Of a stretch of 24,339 nt of DNA, positions 10,340-18,864 are shown piece after piece. The stretch comes from Reticulitermes lucifugus. Its lineage: Eukaryota > Arthropoda > Insecta > Blattodea > Rhinotermitidae. Position numbers and translations under genes: made by a program. The stretch spans positions 13,932 through 38,270 of the forward strand of contig JAKCWW010004688.1 of NCBI GenBank assembly GCA_026260175.1. Reading direction: 5' to 3'. A model generated the notes under the pieces. The model was not told the origin of the DNA and searched no databases. It saw only the letters and a program-made list of their open reading frames with translations. Every line of letters starts with the position of its first letter. Positions within the stretch are counted from its first letter, which is position 1.

Positions 10340-10500
10340 CTACAGAACACAGTTAACCTACAGGTACACAGTTCATCTGCAGACACACAGTTAACCTACA
10401 GGCACATAACTAACCTACAAGCACTCAGTTAACCTACTGGAACACAGTTGACCTACAGACACACAGTTAATCTGCAGACACAGGCAAAGATTTAACATAC
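10340..10500. repeat. 19-bp minisatellite, right block
   Basis: About eight units of the same 19-bp repeat as 9541-10050, more diverged towards the right end, where the pattern fades into TTTAACATACAGGCGGG. Confidence 0.9.
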
Positions 10501-10529
10501 AGGCGGGTAGTTAACCATCCCTTCGTACT

Positions 10530-11690
10530 GTCATCCCCTGGAAGTTTGGACCGCGCCACTGGCTAGCACTTAAGTGCTTGTGTTGCATAGCAACTCAGGC
10601 GCTAGCTATTAAACTTGCGCAGCTCATCGCTGCCTTTATTTCGCTTCTGTAAGTGTTACACGTGTAAAATGGTTTCCTTGTGCGCTGACTTCATCTTCTT
10701 GACTTGGATGCTCAAAATTGCAAAATCTCAAAGGGAATTGTAGCATTTTCTTGAAAATGCCACATTATTTTCCAGGTGTCGCGTATCAGTTAGTGTCAAT
10801 GTATAAACAACTTTGCTTTCCGGATGTGAGAAGCTAAATAGGCCAGAAATGCCTCCAGATGGAGATAAATGTAATCCAAAAATGTCCACATAAATGCTAT
10901 AGATTTTAATGAGATATATACTCTTTTTTATACCTACATGGGTCATGCCAACTAATTTGTACCACCCACCAATTCTGGTAACATATTACCCCAATTTCAG
11001 TCTCAATAAATTTTGGAGATATAATGAATCGATACTGACAAACCTACATTGAATTCACAGGAATATGTTAAGCGTACACAAATACAAAATACAGTACAAA
11101 TACTTAGATCATGAGGCCAAATACACAGCCAGATGGAGGCGTAAAAGGGAGGAACTGTGGCCTATTTTAATGCATTAGCCTATATTAGCAGTTTCTTTAG
11201 GTGCTGTGAAAAATCAAGACATAACTCACCCAGAATAGCTGACTTAAAAGCCACAATTCGAGTCCAGGCGTTCCGAATGTGAAGTTTGAGTGCTAACCGG
11301 TTCAAACTATGTAATTCTGAAGCTGTGAAGCACACGTCCTACTTCGAAAGCGGACAGTCGTTCACGGAAATTCGCGTTGCTTACACAAGCCTACGGTTCA
11401 TTACCATACTCAGAAGATACCGTCACTGGTCCTTACTCTGAACCAGCTCAAACAACACCCTCACGTCCTCCATTTTAATGTTACCTATCGATATATATCG
11501 ATCTACATATTGGTCTCGAAATTAGTCTCTTTCCTCACGTTTTCCAATAAAATTGCGCGCCCATTTCACATCGCCCTCATGCGTGTTACATAATCCGTCC
11601 ATGTCACTTCGCTTCACTTAATCGCTTCAATAATATTTGGTGAACAATACACATGATTAACAAAATGACTTCCTTGGCTTTTGGGCTTTC
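10530..11690. other. No supported gene
   Basis: Contains a 14-base palindrome AGCACTTAAGTGCT near 10566 and otherwise ordinary AT-rich sequence. No supported coding, RNA or repeat feature. Confidence 0.5.
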
Positions 11691-11716
11691 CCCATCGTCT
11701 AGCGTTGCGATCTTTT

Positions 11717-12247
11717 GACGCGTTCGCAAAATTGCGAAAAAGACCATTAGCTTCGTGATATCTGTGTATCCGTCTGTCCGTCCGCATGGAACAACTCTGC
11801 TCCCACTGGACGGATTTTCATGAAATTTTATATTTGAGGATTTGTCGAAAATCTGTTGAGAATATTCAAGTTTTATTAAAATCTGACAAGAATAACGGAT
11901 ACATTGCATGAAGAAGTATGTACATTTATGATAGTATCTCGCTGAATTCTTGTCAGAATGAGAAATGTTTCAGACAATATTTGTAGAGGAAACCAAACAC
12001 ACATTTTATGTTCAATACCTTTCTTTCCGAAAATCGTGCTGTTTATGAGATAATGTGGAAACATACGGTATAGGCAGTCAGGCCACAGATGACAATATAA
12101 TACAGCGCATGCGCTTTGCATGCTATATAACTAAGACTACAGACTCACACACTAAGAATATTTAAAACTTATTGCTTTTACACAGCAACAATGGTTACGC
12201 GAACGCTCCTCAATGTTACGTTATACGTACAATGCCTTCTTGTTTTA
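11717..12247 (-). mobile_element. About 500-bp repeat family, copy B (full)
   Basis: Begins with GACGCGTTCGCA (11717-11728) and contains the complementary CGCGAACGCTCC at 12198-12209, so the 493-base interior is bounded by 12-base inverted repeats close to GGCGCGTTCGCG. Homology with copies A and C continues about 38 bases past the right inverted repeat (TCAATGTTACGTTATACGTA), so the true right limit may lie further out. Minus-strand frames give KFHENPSSGSRVVPCGRTDG and IEHKMCVWF, which I recall from conceptual translations in many arthropods. No transposase or reverse-transcriptase motif is present, so it would be non-autonomous. The class is uncertain. Confidence 0.8.
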
Positions 12248-12249
12248 AA

Positions 12250-12540
12250 CACAAGACGATATAAAAATTCCAGTAACTACGTAGCCTCAAATGTGATGTA
12301 CCATCTTTACAGCATTACAGAACAGAGATTTGCCCATTCTTTTGTTTTTTCTTTTCTCTAAGCTCCTAAATATACATCCAATCCATTAGAATTGACAGAG
12401 TAACAGAGAGTAACACGATATAACCGCCCTATAACTGGGGACATCGTATGACGCACAAATTAAAACTTTACGTCATTCTTATGTACATAAGAGCATAAAA
12501 GAACATGGTGTGTGTTGCAAACCAGTTACTTGAAGTTGGA
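12250..12540. other. No supported gene
   Basis: AT-rich spacer between repeat copy B and the palindrome complex. Nothing recognisable. Confidence 0.5.
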
Positions 12541-12545
12541 GCATG

Positions 12546-12738
12546 GCATGTTGCATTACTGAGAACAAGGAGCAAGGTCAAATAAAATAATAAGACCAAC
12601 GAATGCACTATATTGACCAATTTTATTCTGGCCTATTAATAGGCCAGAATAAAATTGGTCAATATAGTGCATTCGTTGGTCTTATTATTTGATTTAAACA
12701 AAATGCACGTTGCTAATACAGTGAAAAAGGAGCAAGGT
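12546..12738. repeat. Imperfect direct repeats flanking a palindrome
   Basis: The segment 12546-12578 (starting GCATGTTGC, ending AAGGAGCAAGGT) recurs at 12705-12738 (starting GCACGTTGC, ending AAGGAGCAAGGT) with a few changes and a one-base offset. The two direct repeats bracket the perfect palindrome at 12585-12690. Confidence 0.75.
12585..12690. repeat. Perfect 106-bp palindrome, no spacer
   Basis: The arms 12585-12637 and 12638-12690 are exact reverse complements over 53 bases with no loop; the centre is in GGCCTATTAATAGGCC. There is no open reading frame. Such a structure would form a cruciform or a long hairpin in RNA. It could be a palindromic MITE; an assembly or cloning artefact must be excluded. 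Confidence 0.95.
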
Positions 12739-12878
12739 GTTTAGTAATAAGCATAACATACAGTATATAACGTAATATATGCCCCAACCAGTTCAACTTG
12801 TTAGAGCATACGTAGCAACATAGAAACGATAACATATGCAACATAGCCAATAATATGGTGAATGAAATAACCACGTGA

Positions 12879-13290
12879 TAGGCGCGCACCCAGAATTTTT
12901 CATTGGAGGCGGCTGACCCTGAGGTTATATATATATATTATGTTTGAGTTTAAAAACTATGTTATAAAAATCATGTAATAAATATAACTGTAACATAACT
13001 CTGTTTGCAACTGCATTTACATACATATAAATATACCTACACGTTCCATGACTCACTCACCTAATTTAAATCACAAGGTCTAATCTTTTTTTGGTTTTCT
13101 AAGTTCGTCTAAGAATTCTTAGGTTTTTATGTTATTTTTCAAAATTCCAATCTATTAGTCATCAGCCGAATACAGTGGCTTATTTCGGATGAAACGTTTG
13201 GTATTATCGTGTCTACAAAATCTGAGTTTTTTTATTTCCGCTTGGAGGAGGGGACTGCAGCCCGGCAGCCCCCCTATGGGTGCGCGCTTG
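12879..13290. mobile_element. hAT-like MITE, older copy
   Basis: Starts TAGGCGCGCACCCAG and ends TATGGGTGCGCGCTTG, forming terminal inverted repeats. The interior matches the copy at 13659-14017 throughout: CCCAGAATTTTTC, GCTGACCCTGA, AAAAATCATGTAA, CTGTTTGCAACTGCATTTA, TCATCAGCCGA and GACTGCAGCCCGGCAGC occur in the same order. The flanks (CCACGTGA on the left, TAATGTAA on the right) agree at only about half the positions, fitting a decayed 8-base duplication. There is no transposase; it would have depended on an autonomous hAT relative. Confidence 0.85.
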
Positions 13291-13429
13291 TAATGTAACC
13301 TAATCTAACTCAAAAGTTGAAGTGACAATATTGACATGGACATGACATTCCGTTTTTGGTGTGTTCTGTACAACCCAAATCTCTTCCTCTAATTTATTAT
13401 TTATTTATTTACCATATTCACAAGATCTG

Positions 13430-13628
13430 ATTCTCATGGCGGTGACCATGGTAATTGCTGTCTTGTGGAAGGTGACACCGTATAGTCTGACAGAAGTACA
13501 CCGACGTTTCAGAGGAACCTGCTGCTTTCATCAGCAGGGTAGATGAGTAGATGAATATCCTCATGACGAAGACACAGTTAACTAACTTTAACTTCTACAA
13601 GACTACACGGCGTCACAGAGCAGAGCAA
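13430..13628. mobile_element. Fold-back element at 13.5 kb
   Basis: The left arm on the minus strand has CTGATGA (13528-13534), GCAGCAGGTTCCTCT and GAAACGTCGG (13501-13510). The right arm on plus (13559-13628) is eroded at these boxes but keeps AACTTCTACAAGACTACACG, matching the outer part of the module. The arms point outward from a centre near 13552. The plus frame reads VLWKVTPYSLTEVHRRFRG, the same peptide pattern as the minus-strand copies at 3.5 and 18.6 kb. Confidence 0.6.
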
Positions 13629-13650
13629 ATGAATCTTCATAATGATTTTG

Positions 13651-13658
13651 TGCCATGT
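13651..13658. repeat. Left 8-bp target-site duplication of the hAT-like MITE
   Basis: TGCCATGT, repeated exactly at 14018-14025 directly after the element's last base. Eight bases is the duplication length of the hAT superfamily. Confidence 0.9.
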
Positions 13659-14017
13659 CAGGTGCGCACCCAGAATTTTTCCTTGGGGGGGCTGACCCTG
13701 ATGCTATATATAATTTGTTTGATTTTAAAAATTGTGCTATAAAAATCATGTAAGTACAACATAACACTGTTTGCAACTGCATTTATATACGTATTCCATG
13801 ACTCAATCACAATGTCCTATCTTCTTGTCTTTTTATATTTTGTTAATTTATTTTGAAAAATTATAATGTACTAATCATCAGCCGACTTTAGTGGCTGATT
13901 TTGGCTGAAGAGGAAATCACGTAGAACTTGTAATATTATATCCACAAAATCTGTGTTCTTTAAATTTCGGTTTTGGGGGGACTGCAGCCCGGCAGCTCCC
14001 CCTTGGGTGCGCCCCTG
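13659..14017. mobile_element. hAT-like MITE, 359 bp, with 8-bp target duplication
   Basis: The ends CAGGTGCGCACCCAG and CTTGGGTGCGCCCCTG are terminal inverted repeats of about 15 bases with one or two mismatches. Exact copies of TGCCATGT lie on both sides (13651-13658 and 14018-14025). Subterminal G-runs and C-runs (GGGGGGGCTG and CAGCTCCCCC) extend the inverted symmetry. The interior is AT-rich and non-coding and is homologous to 12879-13290 in the same orientation. The intact duplication indicates a younger insertion than its neighbour. Confidence 0.92.
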
Positions 14018-14025
14018 TGCCATGT
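14018..14025. repeat. Right 8-bp target-site duplication of the hAT-like MITE
   Basis: TGCCATGT, identical to 13651-13658. Confidence 0.9.
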
Positions 14026-14029
14026 AACA

Positions 14030-14610
14030 GAACCCAATAGCTCAACACCGCTAATAACAAAGTCCCCCACTGAACAAGATTCAGAGTCAATGTTCTTTAC
14101 TCCCCACTTTCACAGTAAGACCCCTCTTAATACTATCTTCCCATCTCCTTCTCGGTTTTCCAAGTGCTTGCTTTCCAATAGGTTTCTCCACCAATACTCT
14201 GTATACTCGTACATTGCTTGTCTCAACATCCCAGCTTTGAAAGGGAGCCAAATGACCCATTATTGTGCTCAGATTTCAAATCGCTTTCCAAACAAACTGC
14301 TGGACAGAAGCTGTTAGTTCTCCGTTCAAAAGCCTTATCGTTATCATAACAACAGCACTTCGTCATATGGCCACTTCGGCACACGAAACACCCCCAAGCT
14401 TATGCATGTCTTTCTTCTGGGGCACACTCTGCAAACAAGGTAGACAGATAACTAATCTGTTGTTCGACAGCGTTGTTACCGCGGAGGTTAGCGCTGCGAA
14501 CCGTGTCACAGAGTTCTAACGCAAACACCTGACAAGATATCAGGCTGGTTCGTAGAAAGTAGACCACGGACGAGTTTGTTTCCGTATTTATTTACTCATG
14601 GTTTATTTAA
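14030..14610. other. No supported gene
   Basis: A 114-codon frame starts inside the MITE at 13973 and runs to 14317; it and the next frame (14265-14519) show no domain or motif. I see nothing else. Confidence 0.5.
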
Positions 14611-14617
14611 CGATGCA

Positions 14618-14925
14618 GGAGGCGGGGAACTCCTCGGTACAGAATAGGCTACCGGTTCGATGACCGAAGAATGGTGTTTCGATTCCCGGCAGGAGTAACA
14701 GATTTTTTTTTCTCCAAAGCGTTGAGACCGGTTCTGCGCCCGAGCCAACCTCGTATTCAGTGGGTAGCGGGGGCTCTTTCTGCGGAAGTAAAGTGGCCGG
14801 GGCATGAAGCTAACCATTCACCTCCATCTATCACCGAGATTACGAAAGAGTGGAGCTATACCTTCACACCCCATACGCCTTCACGACGTGCACAGGGACA
14901 AATTTTACTTTATTTTACGACGCAT
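14618..14925 (+). repeat. tRNA-headed SINE-like repeat
   Basis: The head 14618-14693 is tRNA-like: an A-box-like AACTCCTCGGTACAG near 14628, an anticodon-type stem CGGT/ACCG around 14652-14666, and a B box TTTCGATTCCC near 14677, spaced as in a tRNA. A T-run follows at about 14702-14711. The body translates as IQWVAGALSAEVKWPG and ANHSPPS, a peptide pattern I recall as frequent in animal conceptual translations and derived from a repeat. The longer open frame is therefore a repeat, not a host gene. The right limit near TTTACTTTATTTTACG is approximate. It is unlikely to be a functional tRNA because the acceptor stem is not formed. Confidence 0.6.
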
Positions 14926-15008
14926 TAAGTAGAATATAGCGTTGAAGAGTACAAAAATTAGTAAATAATAAATTGGAATGAACGGCGAAGAAGGCAAACA
15001 CTGTTAAC

Positions 15009-15059
15009 AAAATTCCGGCATAGCACCGCTCATTGAGAGAGGTACTATGCCGGAATTTT
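15009..15059. repeat. Short hairpin, 19-bp arms
   Basis: Arms 15009-15027 and 15041-15059 (AAAATTCCGGCATAG...) match at 18 of 19 positions with a 13-base loop. It resembles an intrinsic terminator only superficially; in this eukaryotic setting a small inverted-repeat element is likelier. Confidence 0.85.
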
Positions 15060-15079
15060 ATTAGAGATACAGAGGAAAA

Positions 15080-15587
15080 TCGCGAAGAGCCTTAGTCGGT
15101 GGCCTCCTGACTAAAGCTGCAGGGCTACCTACCAGGCCACACACGTAACGCGACTTTACATTTAGAAGATCTGGCCCCACTGCAGTGTTGTAACATCCTC
15201 CGTATCCTCGGGTCTGCTCACTGCGAGTATCTTAGGGCCTCTGAAGAAGATACTCAGGGGAGACAGACTGCAGCAGGACTTCCCGACTTCTCCTTCTTCC
15301 TGTCATTATTTCTTCCCCTGTTGCCGTGATAAGTGGGTCCCTATCACCACGGCATAGCGCGTCCTCAGGTTGCGGATGGAGGAAAGGTCTCCAATATGGA
15401 GAGTAGCTGTGAATATATTTAATAAGCAGTCGCGGACAGCCGACAAAGGAGGTCCTCCAGCTTGGGGTTGGGCGAGGTGCCAACAACTAACTCCTCACCG
15501 CAAAAAAGTTACCATGTGACGAAACATTCCACGAGGCCTCGGACTTGGGCCGATCCTTTGGTACGACACAAGCAGGTGAAAAGGGAT
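15080..15587 (+). mobile_element. Probable LINE leader (5' untranslated part)
   Basis: GC-richer than its surroundings and continuous with the endonuclease start at 15588. The blocks GTCGCGGACAGCCGAC and TTGGGGTTGGGCGAGGTGCC at 15429-15480 resemble, from memory, the leader of a cockroach LINE. The minus-strand frames across it carry no motifs. The left limit is a guess; the call depends mainly on adjacency. Confidence 0.45.
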
Positions 15588-15900
15588 ATGAGATTTGGAA
15601 CGTGGAATGTGAGAAGCCTGTATACAACTTGGAACACATAGGCGTAGATGGGAGGATAATATTAAACTGGATCTTCAAGAAGTGGAATGGGAGGCATGGA
15701 CCGGATTGATCTGGCTGAGGATAGGGACAGGTTGCGAACGCTTGTGAATGCGATAGTGAACCTTCGGGTTCCATAAAGTGCGGGGAATTTCTTGACTAGA
15801 TGACGACCTGTTAACTTCCCAAGAAGGACTCTGCTACACGGAGTTAGTTGGTTAATTTCTTTATTCCTTCACCCATGAACTCCTTTATTTTATTCGTGAT
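15588..15900 (+). pseudogene. Internally deleted LINE: endonuclease start fused to pol C-terminus
   Basis: MRFGTWNVRSLYTT begins at the ATG of 15588 and is the start of an APE-type endonuclease, the N-terminal domain of many LINE ORF2 proteins. Within about ten codons the sequence jumps to [15 protein letters not shown] (from about 15641) and then, after a one-base frameshift, [19 protein letters not shown] ending at a stop near 15775. That is the far C-terminus, after the reverse transcriptase. The whole catalytic middle is missing, so this copy could only have moved with help. The tail CTTCCCAAGAAGGACTCTGC after the stop looks like the family's 3' untranslated end. The family is inferred from motifs, not from a search. 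Confidence 0.7.
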
Positions 15901-15904
15901 TTAA

Positions 15905-16465
15905 ATATGCGATAAACAGAAGAAAGTAACCGGAGAGCACAGACTTCACAAAACCGTGTAAGCCATACTGCCTCTGTATACTGACAGATGTGACCAGATT
16001 TCAACACGAGAATATAAAAGCGAATTTAGTTTGCTTTCTAAAGTTGCTGCCACAAACCGATGTGGTGTAAATGAAAGGTTCGTTTACATTATAAAACAGG
16101 GACAGAACGAAAGACGCTTACGGCGTCTATAAAAGTAGTTTCGTTGTGAAATAAAATCCTGTGGCTCACCTCAAATAAATATTGTCGTATGTGATGGATA
16201 TATTGTGTTAGCGTCGTACGTTCTGTATGTTGTAAATGCAACATGGGCTTAAGGTCGTGTTTCTAGTTGCATTTCTTCCACATCCGAGGTAATGACTGTA
16301 ATGCCATGGCTCACTTTCTTGAAGTGGTTATGTCAGATAGCGGCATTTTATCCAAACTGTCATTATGGTTACATGACCCGGTTACTTCAATTAGATAGTG
16401 ACATACCCTCGTCAAAACTACATCAATAGTCACATCACAGTGTTTTGATTGCAGTTATTTACCTT
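15905..16465. other. No supported gene
   Basis: Ordinary AT-rich sequence beyond the LINE tail; no motifs, repeats or RNA genes seen. Confidence 0.5.
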
Positions 16466-16469
16466 ACAA

Positions 16470-16599
16470 ACTTTGTCCATCGTCTCCTGTCGAAAAACTA
16501 TTTTAAAAATTAATAAAACACTTGATGTTTTCACCCCCCCCCCCAAAAGAAGCGATTTACAACTTCACAGTTCTTTCCACTCGAGACGATGGACAAAGT
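16470..16599. repeat. Inverted repeat, 17-bp perfect ends
   Basis: ACTTTGTCCATCGTCTC at 16470-16486 is exactly inverted at 16583-16599, and the match extends inward to about 30 bases with few mismatches. The 96-base middle contains a run of 11 C at 16534-16544. The size and structure suit a small MITE, but I cannot find a target duplication. Confidence 0.8.
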
Positions 16600-16609
16600 C
16601 CAAGAAATA

Positions 16610-17860
16610 ATAATTCCAAATGTAACAATATACAATCATCAGAATATCAAAGAATTATATCACATCGCCTTGGTTTCTTGAAGAAGGCGCAGACAGTCGC
16701 CCACAGTCTAAGTATACCAGTTATAGCGTCAAGAAGTGGTCTGTTGAGTTAGGCAGTGATGTTTGTTATATACCTAATGCAGTAGCTATGACGTCACAAA
16801 TCATTTGCTTCAATTGGGTAGTAATGTTTTTTTTTTACAGAATTGGATGTCACGGTTGTATTGGCATGGCTGTCACCAAAATCCCGCGTGTGATAACGGG
16901 CGGGAAGTGTGAACGTTATATTGACACTGACGTATATGAAACCGTGCGTGTGCATCCTACTCCTTACACCCGCAGAGGAGATACAAAGATGTTCGAAAAA
17001 CTGATCGCATAAAGAAACAGTGACAGGAGGAATTATAAAGCTGCAGAAATGTTGTATTCGGTCCAGCTGGCTGAAGCTTCATGAATCTGTCTCTCTATAT
17101 AGTTCTCTAACACAATTGTGCTTGTTCTTTCATGTCCATAGAAACTTTTACGCACCTTAACCCGATGAAGCGTAAAGAAGAACGACAGAGCAAAAAGAAT
17201 ATGGCGTGGTTTGGAGGGTAGGGGGGAGACACAACATTCATTACAGGGAAAACGAAAATTTTACGACTCTGAAGGTTCCCAGGCACTGCCTACTCGTTCC
17301 TGTACAGGTAGAGGACTACAGAGCAAATTGCGAAACGTAGCATGGTAAAAATTCTGTTTCACCTAGCGCACGCAGGTAACAGTTACAAGCCAAAATCAAT
17401 CCTCTTCTGATGCACGGAAGATGAGGAGACGAAAGGGAAAGTTCGCCAGACCGTCTCCTGGTAGAAGTAACATGACAATGGAGACTAGGATGTACAATTT
17501 GTAAAGATAATTTAGTTGGTGTTCTGAGCAAGGTGATTAACTGTGACTAGTTAAAATCCGGAGGGTTGCATAAGAAATATGCAATAGCAACATGCAGACA
17601 GTCCACGACTTAACGAAACTTCAAGTTACGCCATTTCAGACTTGTGCAATTTAAAAAAAAAAGTAAAAGGGATTGAAATAACACCTAGTTTAAAATACGC
17701 GCCCAATATTTACTGCGCAATAATACGAAGGTGGCGGAAGAATACTGCTGGGCGATAACACAGGCGGCGGGGCAGTCAGTCTGCGGCCGATCAGGTTCCA
17801 GTGTTTTGGAGTTTGGATTTCAAATGGACTGCCTTGTATATACATATAGGGATGACCATA
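16610..17860. other. No supported gene
   Basis: Several 60-76-codon frames on both strands without motifs, signal sequences or codon patterns I would trust. No repeats recognised. Confidence 0.5.
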
Positions 17861-17871
17861 TGTACGCTAGA

Positions 17872-17937
17872 CCCCGATTTACGCAAAATTCGATATGCGC
17901 CGGGTCTTTCGCAACACAAATATTGCGTAACTCGGGG
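17872..17937. repeat. Inverted repeat resembling a pogo/Tigger end
   Basis: CCCCGATTTACGCAA (17872-17886) and TTGCGTAACTCGGGG (17923-17937) pair at 14 of 15 positions with a 36-base loop. The CCCCGA-TTACGC pattern recalls the ends of pogo/Tigger-type DNA transposons. No transposase is nearby. It could also be a local hairpin of another origin. Confidence 0.45.
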
Positions 17938-17939
17938 AG

Positions 17940-18525
17940 GAAACATTTCAGCATATGATTGAAGACAGAGAGAAGCCAAGAAAACCTCAATTGAGATGTC
18001 CTGAATCATGAAGGTCAAAGGAAACCCCATGACATGCCTGGGTTGGCACAGAGGGGAGGCGGAGGTATAGCTCCATTCCAGTCGCAACCCTGCGCTAGAA
18101 GGAGGTGGGTGGTCACAACCACGCTACGGCCGCTTTATCCTCGGGAAAGACCCGCCTGAACGATCAAGTTAATGTAAATGGTATATAAAAATTAGTTCAC
18201 AATTCACATTAAACACATTCCGTCTCCACTAGAAAGACCGGTTGATTAATGCTGTTGATTTCCAGATCGTGTGGCTCACACAGATGTACTGCACGTGCAG
18301 AATGCAGAGTTTGTGAATGTTAAAGCTGGCGGTATATACACTGTACAGTAACCGCTGTATTTTAAAGGGTTGAAGTGCTGCAAGTTTCACGATTTAAAAT
18401 TGTTTACATGTGCCCATTAATTTGGCTTGGATTCTAGAACCACTGCAATTGAGCATGTTTCCTTCAATTTAGCAATTTTGAGCATTATTATTTAAACCGT
18501 GGCGTCCTTTTCAACTCGTAATAAC
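17940..18525. other. No supported gene; GC-richer patch
   Basis: A GC-richer stretch around 18020-18160 (GGGAGGCGGAGGTATAGCTC, then GGAGGTGGGTGGTCACAACC) stands out from AT-rich flanks and may be another repeat body, but I cannot assign it. The perfect palindrome CTGCACGTGCAG lies near 18289. Confidence 0.4.
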
Positions 18526-18533
18526 CTTCACTT

Positions 18534-18790
18534 CGAAGATCTGAGTCTTATGAAATATGATGCCGTGAATATTTGTGTAGAGGTACAAACTTTTTTGGAA
18601 GAGCTTGCTGCCTCTATATTCGAAGTAGAATTTCTTGAATTTCCCTGAAGATGGAGAAAGAAAGCTCCAACGAAACGTCTGTACCTGTACATCGATCTAC
18701 ACGTCGTCATATCCCAGAAGTCAGAAATCTTCATCAGCACCGCTGTGATAATTTCAAACCTTGCAGAGTATTGGCGTTGTTCGGTTGCAA
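18534..18790. mobile_element. Fold-back element at 18.6 kb
   Basis: The plus arm carries CTGAAGATGG (18645-18654), a TGGAG/CTCCA stem and GAAACGTCTG (18672-18681), then GATCTACACGTCGTCATATC. The minus arm (about 18625 down to 18534) repeats the order in mirror image: GAGGCAGCAAGCTCTTCC, a degraded box, ATTCACGGCATCAT and CAGATCTTCGAAGTG. Both arms point outward from a centre near 18635. On the minus strand the plus arm reads FWDMTTCRSMYRYRRF, shared with the other copies. The 110-codon minus frame is therefore repeat-derived. Confidence 0.7.
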
Positions 18791-18864
18791 GTAAGCTGAA
18801 TGCTAAATAACAACGTATAAACATTAATATTTTAGGCAAAGAGAATTCCACCTCTTCCAAAATT

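Noticed and set aside
9541..10500. CRISPR-like array of short repeats
   Set aside because: The 19-bp units are directly adjacent with no unique spacers, and the setting is an insect genome; this is a minisatellite.
13973..14317. 114-codon open frame, the longest in the window
   Set aside because: Starts inside the hAT-like MITE and crosses its right end and target duplication, so it cannot be a natural gene unit.
14618..14693. Possible functional tRNA gene
   Set aside because: A-box-like and B-box-like segments are present but no acceptor stem forms and the sequence continues into a SINE body.
15009..15059. Rho-independent terminator
   Set aside because: The stem is followed by mixed sequence instead of a T-run tied to an operon, and there is no bacterial gene nearby.
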